A stretch of DNA of 64,000 bases, taken from contig BDGG01000009.1 in NCBI GenBank assembly GCA_001949185.1, forward strand, positions 679,347-743,346, read 5' to 3'. This stretch comes from Ramazzottius varieornatus. Taxonomy: Eukaryota; Tardigrada; Eutardigrada; Parachela; Ramazzottiidae. Under the pieces are notes generated by a model. It was not told the origin of the DNA, ran no database searches, and saw only the letters and a list, made by a program, of their open reading frames with translations. The position numbers and the translations under genes are program-made. Shown piece after piece: positions 22,985-33,651 of this stretch (the first letter of the stretch is position 1; every line of letters starts with the position of its first letter).

Positions 22985-25290
22985 TTATGATTGCAATGGG
23001 ACACGGGGAATTTTGTAACTTAAAAGGGAACGGAGTCTGATCCAACCTGCTCTGATATCCGCCGCATCTTCACCGAATTCCTTGGTTTTTTCGAGGAATT
23101 GTTTGAACCAACTCTTTATCTTTTTATTAGCGCCTTTAGCGTCATCGGGATCAAAGTAACCTTCCTCGATCATTTCATCTAAAACAACGTATCATTGCGC
23201 GTTACAGCTCCTGTTTAGAGAACGTCGGCGTTACAAAATAACTATCTACCTCGGATATCGTTGATGATGGGATCATCGAAGAAGCCCTTCGGTGCTCTCT
23301 TGTTTTCCTCCTTAATTTTCGCCAAGTCTTGCAGCTTCTTCTTCGCCTTCTCCGGATCATAGAACGTAGTTAGGAGGAACAGCGCCTTTTTCCGCGTCGA
23401 CTTATTCCCTATGAACAGTTTCGGCGGTGACAAAGTACCTTTGATAATATAACTGAATCATAGATACAGAACTCAAGTAGTGTGCATTTGCATTACCAGT
23501 TCCAAGACCAACCACATCCCGGGTATTTTCGGGAACTACCACTGGTACTCCACGGTCATCCGTGGTTTTGTATTTTTCATCCCGTGCAGCATCTCTGGCC
23601 CCTGTAAACGAATTCCGTATAACGTTCATAGGATCCAAGGGTTGAATGTCCGTGACGAAAGAAAATATCAGTTATGGCGCCCGGCTGTGCATTACGGGAC
23701 TTACGTGCGTTTGCGCTGGTACATGGGGCATCTCGGTCGGACGTATCATCCCCCTCTTCTTCTGTCTCGTCGATCTCTTCTTCTGTCTCGTCGAAGCCAG
23801 TAGATCCATAGTTTTCCGAGGTATCTGACAGAAAATTTAGCATTTCAGAATTAGTCAATTACCCGCTCACAAGGGATTACGCCAGTCCAGCCGCGCCGAT
23901 TCTTCGAACTACTATGCGGGACGAATAGAGGAGTGTTTTTTTGTTCTATTTCCAAAGATAGATAACGAAATTTATTCCGAAATTTATTCTGAAAGACGCC
24001 ACAGGCTTCGGAAGTGATGGTCCACTGACCGCTGGAGTGTCCCGCGATGACGTAACGCTGTTTAAATTCGATATTCACCAAGTAAATATCGAACTTACTG
24101 GCGGTATTTTCATCCTTGCACCAGCCGGCCTGCGTTCGTGAACTGCTCAACGCAGTATATTCTGAGATCTTGTGGAAATTTGAAAATACAGCCGAGCAGG
24201 TGAACATCTTGTCGTCAATCAATATCGCACTCAAACAGCGTTATGCCGTCGCGACAGACTTCAACGGTCAATGGATCATCACTACTGAACGCTGTGGCGT
24301 CTTGCAGAATCCGTTTTGGACTGGTTATCCATCTTTGGGAATAGAGCAAACTCCTCTCTATCCATCCGACACAATGGTCGGAGAATCTGCGCGGCAGAAG
24401 TGGCGTAAATCCCCTGCCAGTTCTTTTGATCTGCTACCTCACCAGCAGATTTCGCTTCTATCTTTTGTCCAGTGATAATATCTGAAAAGAGCATTCGTCC
24501 ACAGTAAGTTTCGATTCCGAATTCGACTCTCAACGAGCTCAACTGATGCGTTTGCTTATGCATATAGAACCAAGAATCGCCGCGGTACCTTCTCTATCAT
24601 GCTGGACATCAGAGATACCAGACTTAGATTCTTCTGGGATTTTCACATCGGTTTTCTGAGAAGCAGCGCTCTTTGGATGATGATCTATGGTCACCTTGAA
24701 GACTATTTCTGCAAGTATAAGTTCCAGGTTCGTAACATCCGTAATTTACTTACCAAAGTCCCCTGCCAATACATACCATTGGAGTGTTCGTTCTCTGACA
24801 TCTTCACAACCAGATCATCTGTAACATCAGAATCAGATAGGAATTCACGCAGCCGCTCCAGACATCCGCCGCCAAGGTGGAAACGACCTATCTCTTTCTC
24901 TGCAAATATAAGAATTTCAATAGTAGCCCTGCCGTGTTCGAAACCGTCGTTCTTCAGTCCGGCAGTTACCTGTAGACATCTTGGATCAAGTTCTCTGCTC
25001 TCTTCGCAAAAGTGGAAACGAAATAAAATTTTGATAGTATTCTTAACACTCAACGCTAATCTCATAGAAATTATCGTATGCGGATAAGCAAGTCTTTTTT
25101 GTGTAAACGTGGCTCGCAAACGGCAAACGGTGAAACGGCGCAACGGTGAAAAGCGTGCCGCGTGCAAAGGTGGAAAATGCCACAGTGTTTGCTAACAGAA
25201 TACCGGCCGTGCAAATGCCGTACGCGTACTCACGCTCGTGTAGGAAATACCTGGTCCGCCCCATTGTGAACTTCGGCGTCATCACTTTTT
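22985..25290 (-). CDS. Unrecognised multi-exon gene inside the metalloprotease array
   Basis: Not recognised. Its four 3' exons join in phase: about 23826-23697 (acidic, DETEEEIDETEEEGDD), 23601-23497 (ARDAARDEKYKTTDDRG), about 23430-23252 (Lys-rich, KKALFLLTTFYDPEKAKKKL) and 23180-22985 (KSWFKQFLEKTKEF, stop). Upstream exons are less sure. One lies near 24175-23880 and contains KQRYVIAGHSSGQWTITSEACGVF. Others lie near 24482-24430, 24720-24600 and 25170-24754 (two related segments ending in RCLQ and GCLE). An N-terminal hydrophobic stretch near 25240 could be a signal. The product would be charged, Cys-poor and probably secreted. It sits antisense to the surrounding protease array, which suggests an insertion or local inversion. 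Confidence 0.5.
24211..24430 (+). pseudogene. Inverted copy of an exon of the neighbouring minus-strand gene
   Basis: On the plus strand this encodes KQRYAVATDFNGQWIITTER, closely matching KQRYVIAGHSSGQWTITSEA read on the minus strand at about 24057-23998. Similarity extends beyond this to the paired ends near 24418 (plus) and 23890 (minus). In the best 78-nt stretch I count roughly three quarters identical bases, with both frames open. The two copies are head to head about 100 bp apart. In the minus gene's transcript this copy would be antisense, so it is either a relic or an exon of an unseen plus-strand paralogue. Confidence 0.55.
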
Positions 25291-25724
25291 CGAGCTTCCG
25301 TCAGTTCTGTGCTGGCCTGGTGTTAGCGTGATGTCAACGGGAACAACAGACAAGCCAGGTATACACATACTGTTTGTTGCACTATCTTGGTACCAAATGG
25401 CCGGCTAGGATGGGCTCCGGCTCCGATCGACACCGAGTATGTAACGTCTTTAACGGTGTTAGGTAGTACGATACAAAATTTCATAGGTAACATCATGGGC
25501 TACGAGCCCATGCCCCATGGTAACATCTCGGAACGTAGTTTGTGGTTACATACTACATATTAGCAGCACAAAAGAATTGTAAGGGTGCACGTATTTTCCC
25601 GCCTGGTTCTGCATGCTGGTGATGCCGGTTAGATTCGCTGGGAACATCCCGCTGTCCGTGAACGGTTTTAGCGTTCTCGTGATTGGCTCGTGTGGACTGT
25701 TTTCGTCGGGTTCGGCTTCTTTAT
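25291..25724. other. Spacer before metalloprotease 3
   Basis: A small perfect palindrome CATGGGCTacgAGCCCATG lies near 25496-25514. No gene is seen; the region probably holds promoters of the divergent minus-strand gene and metalloprotease 3. Confidence 0.4.
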
Positions 25725-27791
25725 ATGTTGGTACTTATTATGGTACCTCTGGGCTTTGTGCTGTCGTTTTTTACCGGTCTCTTGGACGAGATGTATGGAC
25801 GCAGTGGTATTGCTGTGACTAATGGGTCTGTGGAGCATCGACTGTCCACTTCCTGGTCGCGACCGACGCTCGAAGCCGGCGTCGTGGAAAAGAATCTTGA
25901 ACTTGCGGATAGTCTGCATAATCATAGTAGGTATCGAGATTATAACGCATTTTTCGTCTGGTTTCTCTGATGACTCCAACATGATTAGAAACTTGATCCT
26001 CAAATATATTTTCGTAGGTGGGCAGTACCGGAACAGACTCTCGAGAGGTCCAAATCCCGATCAGAATACTCTTTACGAAGATCTGGCGATGGGCTTCAGC
26101 TGGCGATCGACCACGCAGGCTCTTCACTGGAACGTATGGGTGGTGGTACGGCAGGACGACAACTCGGACGATGGAAGCACCTATCGGCCAACCAGAGCAC
26201 CGCGACACTTGGTCCTCCGTCACCTGCACATCCTGATCCGGAGTTTGTTGTGGTCAATGCAGCAGTCTTCCTCGATGATGCAATGATGGACCGATTGGGA
26301 AGAGACTCGCCGTACCATGTACATCATGCCAATTACGTTATGCTGGTATTCTCAGCAGTAAACCAAGTACGCGATTTCAGGTTTCCAACATCAAACTTAC
26401 TTGGAAGGTCGGCAACGAACCGTACAAGATTGTTGTCTCGAGTGGCGCTTTTTCACTTTGTATTTGTCTGACATGTGCGCCACTCAAAATATCAGCCATT
26501 GCTGTTTTAGGCGGCGCACGCTTCCAGTTAATTGTAAGGGACTAGTGCGCCACTTGGGATGATAACCTCTTGTATTTCGTTTCTGGCCCCCCACTTTGTG
26601 TGATGGATATCCGTCAAATAATTTTTGCTTGTAGTTGTTTGACGACACGGCTTTTGGAGTTCACAGACCATATGTCAACGTGGTTAAGATTGTTTTCGGG
26701 ACAAATGAGACGGATCTTTTCGATGAAGACCCACTGAGTGGGAAGGCTGGACTCCGTAGCGCCGATGCGGAAGTCGAACATTACCTGCGCGCTCTGTGCT
26801 CCTTCCAGACGAGGTTGAAGCAAAACTCGGTCGGCGAACGGAGCTCAAGGATCTTTGGCGACGGAAGTTCGAAATGGGACATCTACATTGCACTGACTGG
26901 TCTCGATCTGTGGGTGTCTTACCAGCAGTTCGCCAGGACTGATCATCATGGACCCGAGGACGAGAGTTCGCAGCCGGAAAGCTCGAAAGTTATGGGTGTC
27001 ACGGGAGGTAATCTCTGCACCTTCACGTTCGATTCTTGATGGACGAGTGTATGTGTACTGAAAAGTATTTTTGTATTGTAGTGGCGTATGAAGGATCAGC
27101 GTGTCATGCGAGCAAAAACTGTGCAGTGATAGAATTCTCCAGGGGTCTTGAAATGGTGGACACCATCACCCACGAGATTGCCCATATGTTAGGTATCGTC
27201 CATGATGCAAGTAAGAATCCGAGCCATCCTTGTTATGAACGGCGGAGGACGATCATGGCGCGAGATTTTGGAAAATCGCGCAGAGGATGGTCGTCTTGCA
27301 GGTACTGCATGAACAACTTTGGCAAAATGCCGGAATTAACTTCCTCTCCTTCATATTGTACGTGGTATTTCCTGTATTCGCATCATAACTAATTTGTAAC
27401 AAATTAATGGAAAACAAATTGGTTATCCGTTCCGTCTTTTTTGAGTGTTTGTTTTTCACCCAGATGTGCAGTATTGTGATATTATTTATTAACTATTTAT
27501 TCTTGTCTGTATCGTAGTGTCGATTCTTTCAAAGAATGGATGTCCAGAGCGTCAAAACCTGAATGCATCAACTGTCCCGACAGTCAACAGTGCAACCCGA
27601 TGCAGTGTGGCGGTTTCTGCTTGAAAGCCCATCGATATTTCAATGTCAATGGTGCCAACCGCTACGCCTGTCCCACAACGCCTTTTTCCTTCCCGTATCT
27701 CACCACGGAATACTTCACGATCGGACAAGCGGAGTCAATCTTGTTGTTGCTTCTCCTTCTGCATCATCGAGTAATTGGAGTCTGGCCCTAG
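25725..27791 (+). CDS. Secreted M12B (reprolysin) metalloprotease 3, short propeptide
   Basis: Five exons, 25725-25930, 26018-26366, 26635-27007, 27082-27301, 27518-27791, sum 1422 nt (473 aa). The N-terminus MLVLIMVPLGFVLSFFTG is a signal peptide. The usual propeptide cysteine block (CHYxG) and the AKRIF motif of genes 1 and 2 are absent. They are replaced by an Arg/Ser/Gly-rich exon, so zymogen control may differ or an exon is missing. The catalytic part has HEIAHMLGIVHD in a single exon without the intron seen in genes 1 and 2, Met-turn RTIMARD, GKSRRGWSSC and a tail CINCPDSQQCNPMQCGGFC. It ends in a strongly hydrophobic stretch (SILLLLLLLHH) that may be a GPI or membrane anchor. A double HE copy lies in intron 2. 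Confidence 0.84.
26405..26590. repeat. HE element, double hairpin, diverged
   Basis: In metalloprotease 3 intron 2; 5' cores eroded, 3' cores GTGCGCCACT kept. Confidence 0.75.
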
Positions 27792-27838
27792 ATGTTGCGC
27801 GGTTACAGGACAAGACGTCATAACGATATGGCTCTTGG

Positions 27839-29709
27839 TTGGGAAAAAGACAAGTGGGGAGCATGCGCGTGTGGGGAAGCCACTTCCAGGATAACTGGAC
27901 AAGCCGCCTCTTCTTAGCGTACTCTGTGATCTGTCTCATATCTCCCCTTACTCATTTCGTCCATTGCACAACCCGCCAGAGCCAAGACGGAAGTAGCAAG
28001 TCCAATCTGCAGCAACTTGTTGTACCCCAGCCGTTGTCATCGTCATCTCGACTGGTCAAACGCAGCGCCACCTTACCACCTTCCCAGCTGGGCTACACCA
28101 TTGACATGTTTGGGGCTTCGTATGTACTGAAACTGCGGCGGTCTGTGGTGGCTAGTGAGCGGCTGGAAGCGGCAGTCACTGCCAAGAACGGAGCAGTGTC
28201 AACTGTTTCCTTCGATCAACATCAGACTCAGTGTCATTATACGGGAATTGTGACGATGTGCAGATCGGCCGGGCAGTGTTTTCAAGGAAAGGCGGCTATG
28301 AGCCGCTTTGCTCACGGACTGAGAGGCATCATGAAGATTGGTGGGGAAGATGTACTTATCGAACCTTTACCGGAAACACTTTTAGCCAAACGGATGAGGT
28401 TGGTAAGCGAAAAACTCAGTCGGCGAATTACCGATTTCAAACTTAGCCTTAACCAAGTACTATCGAATACCTCTTTTTGGGAACATTTCGAACAGCCGCA
28501 ACATTATTTGGAAGAAGTCTTCATGTTCAGGCTATTTCCTTCAATAATATTTCTAGTTGCTACCGATTGGTTTGTCCAACAATCGGGACGTAGAGAACGA
28601 ATCGAACCAGTTCGCTGTCCCAAGTGGCGCACGTTTACATTGTTACTGGCAGAAAGGGTGCGCCACTTGGGAAGACGATCTGATTCAAATCGTTCATCTA
28701 CGTCCACTTAGTCAGTCTCCTTTTCCGGTCATTTTATCGTCTCGTGTATGAATTTTGAGACTTTTATTTGCAGATTTAGCAATATACATATCGCCAGGAA
28801 GAAACTAGCCGGTGAGCTCTTCACGGAGAACGAATCGTCGATGATGGCCGTTATGGACAGTCTAGCCAAGTCCCTCTCGGTTCCCCACGACCTCCTCGAC
28901 CTGAAATCACTTCAATCTATCCCCAAATCTGTCACCGTCGAAGTTGGTGTGTTCGTGGACTCACCGATGGTTGTCAAGCTCAACAAAACATATCCCAGAA
29001 GGAAAGACCAAGTCAGTCTTCTGCTAGCCGGTTACAACGCCGTCAACCTGCTGTACGAAGACGCCACCATTGGCAAAATGGCAGTGAAGCTTCTAGTCAA
29101 ACGGATAATCCTAGATGACAGTAGTTCCATGCCGAAGGATGAGAAGGTTACAGAGTACTTGAACCAGTTATGTAAATTCTATCAGCCGAATATACTAAAG
29201 CGGCTGAAGATCACTCGTGACTGGGACCTCACTACTGCGTTAACGGGTCTCGACGTTTACGCGGACGCGGTGGATGTAACGCGAGATGCCGCGTATAAAA
29301 ATCTGCGAGGATCCGCAAAAAAGATTTTCACTGTTTCTGGCGGTAAATATCAGAGGAGGACTTTATTGTTTGGACTTTCATTAACCCCTATGCACATCGC
29401 AAAGCAGTTTGGTGCTTTTCTACAGTTTCTTATGGAGGAGGAATGTGCAGCAAGAAGAAGAACTGTATGGTTTCGGAATTCTCTCTGATATTCGGGAACA
29501 TTGAGACCATCGCTCATGAAACCGGACATACGTTGGGGATGTATCATGATGGGAGCGGAAACAGCTGTGATAGAAAAGGAAATAGAATAATGTCGATACA
29601 GAGACCCCAGCGGCAGCGAGCTGGATGGTCAAGTTGTAGTGCTCAGAGTTTGCAGAGTTTTGTTATGTCCGGCCATGCTTGGTGCCTCACTAGTAAACTG
29701 GTTTCCTAG
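27839..29709 (+). CDS. Secreted M12B (reprolysin) metalloprotease 4, lacking the Cys-rich tail
   Basis: Three exons, 27839-28398, 28774-29342, 29426-29709, sum 1413 nt (470 aa). A hydrophobic segment (FLAYSVICLISPLTHFVHC, about residues 24-42) acts as signal or anchor. The propeptide has RLVKRS and CHYTGIVTMC...; AKRMRFSNIHIARKK spans the first splice and parallels the AKRIF motif. The zinc site is HETGHTLGMYHD and the Met-turn NRIMSIQ. The protein stops at 29709 soon after the GWSSC segment, without the CGGxC tail of the other three. Only 47 bp separate its ATG from the stop of gene 3. An HE copy sits in intron 1. Confidence 0.83.
28598..28710. repeat. HE element, single hairpin
   Basis: In metalloprotease 4 intron 1; arms TCCCAAGTGGCGCAC and GTGCGCCACTTGGGA pair perfectly over 15 bp. 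Confidence 0.88.
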
Positions 29710-29953
29710 TTCGTTTTATTTTGTTTGTATTTTTTTTGCATTTCATAACTGTTGCCTTGTCCTGTTGAGTTCATTCTGAAGCCTCCGTATTATTTCCATT
29801 TTTACTTTCCGTTTGAACTTCTTTTCTGAATTAGCCTGTTATTGAAGTCGCGCACCGGATACGGAAAATTACCGGGCAACTCGAGAAAGTAATCTCTGGG
29901 AATTTTTGGATGGATAATATGCGAAGTCAGTCCCTGAATTTCTAAATCTATCT

Positions 29954-30601
29954 ATGGATAGCGGCGGAGGAGGACCGGAAAATCAGCCAGGTGGCGCTCC
30001 AGGCTTTACGGGGTTTTCCTCTTCTGGCACGCCCAGTTGGAAGCAACACTTGCCCAGTCTGAACAGTCCAAGTCATGCGGATATTGCCGGACCTACTCGC
30101 AATGTGGAGCCTAGAGGACCAGTCAAGTACAGTAGTGGTGGGATAGTGCGTCCTAGCCAAACCGGGAGTCAGAAGTTCCAGAAAGTCAACACTGATCCGA
30201 AGTGGAAGTACCTGCCGACAGAGAGTCGCCAATCCGTTGGGTTTATCGCGCAAGCAAGTTCCACTGTCTTCGATCATGAAATTCATCGAGAGAACGAGAG
30301 ATTAGAGGATGACTGGGGAAGGGCGGGAGATGAGCCACCGGTGGGAGCGTCAGAACTCAGTGTCAAGGAAAGCTTGGTCCAGGAAGCTGAGAAAGTAAAG
30401 TCGGATATTTCCACGGATGAAGGGAAGAATCTGCACAATTTGCATGACATGCATCAAACTGTTGCCACCTTTTTCGATTTACTTAATTTATCCGATGATC
30501 CGAGTCGACCAAGATGGGAGCTCAACCTACGCGACCGCACTGGAGGCCCGTTGGGTCTGATGGAAAGTTTGGAGAACTTAAGAAGAGATCGCGATGTTTA
30601 G
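29954..30601 (+). CDS. Unrecognised intronless protein of 215 aa
   Basis: A single open frame from ATG 29954 to TAG. The N-terminal half is Gly/Pro/Ser-rich and looks disordered; the C-terminal half is predicted helical (SLVQEAEKVKSDIS; MHQTVATFFDLLNL). No family was recognised. Unlike nearly all neighbours it has no intron, so it could be a retrogene or a fast-evolving intronless gene. Codon-like composition over 648 bp favours a real gene over chance. Confidence 0.55.
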   Translation: MDSGGGGPENQPGGAPGFTGFSSSGTPSWKQHLPSLNSPSHADIAGPTRNVEPRGPVKYSSGGIVRPSQTGSQKFQKVNTDPKWKYLPTESRQSVGFIAQASSTVFDHEIHRENERLEDDWGRAGDEPPVGASELSVKESLVQEAEKVKSDISTDEGKNLHNLHDMHQTVATFFDLLNLSDDPSRPRWELNLRDRTGGPLGLMESLENLRRDRDV

Positions 30602-31023
30602 TGCCGTTTTTTGGGTCATCATTCTTTGTGCTGTGTGCTTCTGCGAGTTCCAGTCCGATCGTCCAGCAGTACCAAGTAGCATATTCTCTTTCTTCCTGCC
30701 TACTGAAACCTTTTTGTGCAGTGGGTAATTGTGGTATTTGGACAAAATGGATGTTTTCCGGTTTAAAGAGCAGCATAAATAGCTCGGAAGTCCGGCGACA
30801 TTTTACTAATGTGACTGTGCGTCATGTCATATTGATAGAACGTCATGTCATGCCTTGTCATGTCAGAGCTTTAGTCTGCACTTCCGGTCAGATAGATTCC
30901 TCCACAAAACTACTCGGCGACTGACCACGCTATACGCTCTGGACTTCTCGGGACTTCTCGGTCGTCGCGTACTTTCGGTACACAGGACAGCCGCGGATCA
31001 ATCTGTCGGATCTGGACGTAAGC
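30602..31023. other. Intergenic region before ABHD11-like gene
   Basis: It contains a cluster of GTCATGTCAT-like repeats (about 30822-30868). No gene seen; probable promoter of the downstream hydrolase. Confidence 0.4.
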
Positions 31024-32610
31024 ATGAGAGGACTTGAGAGGATTTCGTTCTTCCAATGCTCATCCTGCAACTACAGCACCTTTTCTATACCAACGCGTGG
31101 ATCCATCTCGCACTCCGTCGTCACCGGGGTAAGGCATTTTCGCATACTTTCACGGAACAAGTCTGTCATTCCGAAGCTTTTCTGTGGATTGGGATATTTC
31201 ATCGGTGGAGGGATAGCTGATCGTAGAAGTTTGCTTGAAGACTATCTTCCGGTCTGGAATGCTGCTGCGTAAGTACGAGCACTACTTGGATGGACCTTAT
31301 GTGGATCAGTGTATATACGGCACTCCGCATGATGTACCATTCTAGGACAACTCGGAAGAACAGCGACGCCGTTGTTAAAGCCACCACGTGCGTGATGCGG
31401 TTTTCTCTGATTGCATCTCCTTGAAAAATTGTCCTGACGGTCTGGACGTGATTTACAGGGGACACGTCGCACGCCTCGCATCGACCTCATGGAAACCAGA
31501 AGGATCACATACATCAACCTCAGAAGGGAAACGCTGTCCTGTGTACCTGATGCATGGACTGCTAGGTTTCAAAGAAGAGTTCGAGCAGTATGGACAAGCG
31601 ATCGCTGATGGCACTGGACACCTGGTCACGGCCCTCGATGCGACAAACCACGGCGGTAGCAGCCACACGGATGAAATCTCTTACCCGTCGATGGCGGACG
31701 ATCTTGCGAGCTACATGGGGGAGCAGGATGTGAAAGAAGCTATCGTAGTCGCGCATAGTATGGGAGCTGGAGCTGCCATGTACTTAGCGCTGCACCAGGT
31801 ATCCTAACAAATTGTGGAAGGCCTGCAACTTCGTATCTTATGTGACGCACGTTTTCAGCTAACGATAATGAAGACGTGCGCCACTTGGGAAAATAATTAG
31901 ACTTGCAGCTCTTTTTTCCAAGTGGCGCACGCTCCCAGCCGGTAACAATGGAACAGTGCGCCACTGGTGATGACGATCTTATACGTTTCGTTACGGACCT
32001 GCCGTAACGAACTCGGTCTCTGTCTTTGCAGCCAGAAAGAGTGAGAGCTCTGTTCCTCATCGATTCTGTCATCGCCGATGTTCCCCGGAGAGCCCAGATT
32101 GGAGTCTTCATGCGGTTTATGGCTGCGATGACTTTGCCAAAAGAAGGTTATTTGGAGGACGTCCACAAGAATCTAACCGACCTTCTTGTCCAAAACGAAA
32201 TTGACGTAAGCGCAATGTCGCCATTTCCAATTCAAAAGATCGGGAAGAACCTTATATCGCAATGTGTCTTACAGAAATTCGTCATAACGCAGAGCATTCT
32301 GCCGAACATCATCATGCAAGACGGTGAAGCAAGATGGAGGGTGAACATCGACGTTCTCGCTCAAAACATCAAGAACCTGACAGACGTTGCACGGATGCCG
32401 GACAACACCGGTTTGACATTCGAAAAGCCCACGTATGTGCTGATAGGTGAATGCTCGGACTATGTCTCCCGAGAGAAAGAGAAACTAATTTACAAAAATT
32501 TCCCTAATGCTAAAACTCAGCGAGTTGGCAACGCTGGACATTGGGTTCATATAGACCAGCCTGAGATATTTGTTGAAGCCGTCATAAAGTTTGTCAGAAG
32601 TCTTAGCTAA
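31024..32610 (+). CDS. ABHD11: ABHD11-like mitochondrial alpha/beta hydrolase
   Basis: Three exons, 31024-31268, 31459-31798, 32032-32610, sum 1164 nt (387 aa). The first exon is Arg/Ser-rich with few acidic residues, consistent with a mitochondrial presequence. The hydrolase core shows the oxyanion strand VYLMHGLLGFKEEF, ALDATNHGGSSH, a nucleophile elbow VAHSMGAG (Ser) and the terminal GHWVH histidine, spaced as in ABHD11. ABHD11 is a matrix hydrolase linked to 2-oxoglutarate dehydrogenase lipoylation. The elbow reads AHSMGA rather than the usual GHSMGG, a modest deviation. Exon 1 is longer than in vertebrates. Intron 2 (31799-32031) consists almost wholly of two HE hairpins. Confidence 0.88.
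31810..32010. repeat. HE element, double hairpin
   Basis: Fills ABHD11-like intron 2; two modules, no other sequence of note. Confidence 0.85.
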
Positions 32611-32671
32611 CCCTATTTGTACAGTATCATGAATATCTATAAAGTAATTTTTTTCCCAGTGCGAAACGCGG

Positions 32672-32765
32672 GCCGGCAAACGGAACGTCCGAGTTTGCTA
32701 TCTCAAGTGGCGCACGTTTGCAGTGCTGGGGTTCGGAAGCCTGCGCCACTTGAGATAATGAGGGC
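32672..32765. repeat. HE element, single hairpin
   Basis: Downstream of the ABHD11-like gene; TATCTCAAGTGGCGCA and its exact reverse complement, 16 bp. Confidence 0.88.
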
Positions 32766-32978
32766 TATTTAAGGCTTACGAATGCGTGAGGAAAGATGTT
32801 TTGTACCCTTCTTTGCCCTACCGAAACAAATCGGTTAAAGCTACTTAGAAAGATGTCCTGAACAATACTCTTGCTGGCATCACCCCCCGAATTCCCCACA
32901 GGGAACGAGATGCAGCGATCACGTGAACGGAAACAGACACCCATGGATAAAACAGACCAAACCATGAACGAAAGTCTT

Positions 32979-33418
32979 AATAAGGGCTTACAAAGACTAA
33001 GCTGGCTTCGTGATGTAATTACACCAGCTACTTTGGTGGATACGCCCAGAAAACTTTTTTGACCAGTTAGGAAAGCGGTGTAACGGCTTGCTTTGAAAGC
33101 CCCGCACTGCAGGTAAGTACGATCGGAGGATTATGAGATCTTTGATGTTGGAGGAACCACCATACACTCACTAGTAGGACGAGTAGCGAGAAACTTCGTC
33201 ACGGAAGTGACATTTGAAGGTTTGGACGGGAGCACAGCGCACTCGGGATGTTGGTTGCATCTGGTGTAATTACGAGTCGTTGCGGAGCGACTCGTAATTA
33301 CACTGAAAGTGTAATGTCCGGTGGAATGAATAGGCCAATCGCAAGGGTGTGGGTGGAGCCAATTACACCAGCGTTGTAATTCCACCAGCGGTGTAATCTA
33401 TCTTTGTAAGCCCTTATT
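32979..33418. mobile_element. Non-autonomous TIR element (MITE), about 440 bp
   Basis: Perfect 18-bp terminal inverted repeats: AATAAGGGCTTACAAAGA at 32979-32996 and its reverse complement at 33401-33418. GTCT occurs immediately outside on both sides (one extra T on the left), a possible target duplication. Inside there is a perfect 16-bp palindrome, GTGTAATTACGAGTCG (33264-33279) against 33288-33303, and repeated TGTAATTACACCAG strings. No coding capacity. It is unrelated in sequence to the HE family. Confidence 0.75.
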
Positions 33419-33504
33419 GTCTCGAGTTAGGCTCTTGAATAAGCCTGAAGTTACCCCAGCCTGCAGCGGTGACACCCGTGCCCTCGAGCATCGACCCAGG
33501 TAAC

Positions 33505-33590
33505 GGCTAGATATTCGCTCAAGTGACGCATGTTTTGAGCGATATCAACTGGAAGTGTGCGCCACTGGAGGTAACGATCTTGTACGCCGG
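33505..33590. repeat. HE element, single hairpin
   Basis: Intergenic, next to the TIR element; CAAGTGACGCATG...GTGTGCGCCACTGG. Confidence 0.8.
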
Positions 33591-33651
33591 CTTCCCAAAT
33601 GTCAAGTCGTAATCGACTAGTTTCAGTTTAGTTTAATAGAAAGCCATAGTT

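Noticed and set aside
24599-25087. 162-codon plus-strand open frame
   Set aside because: The minus strand here has phase-compatible exons with related internal segments; the plus frame looks like their shadow.
17893-29709. Identifying the metalloproteases as venom or tick salivary enzymes
   Set aside because: The family (M12B) is clear, but the same domain set occurs in many invertebrates and nothing in the sequence shows gland expression.
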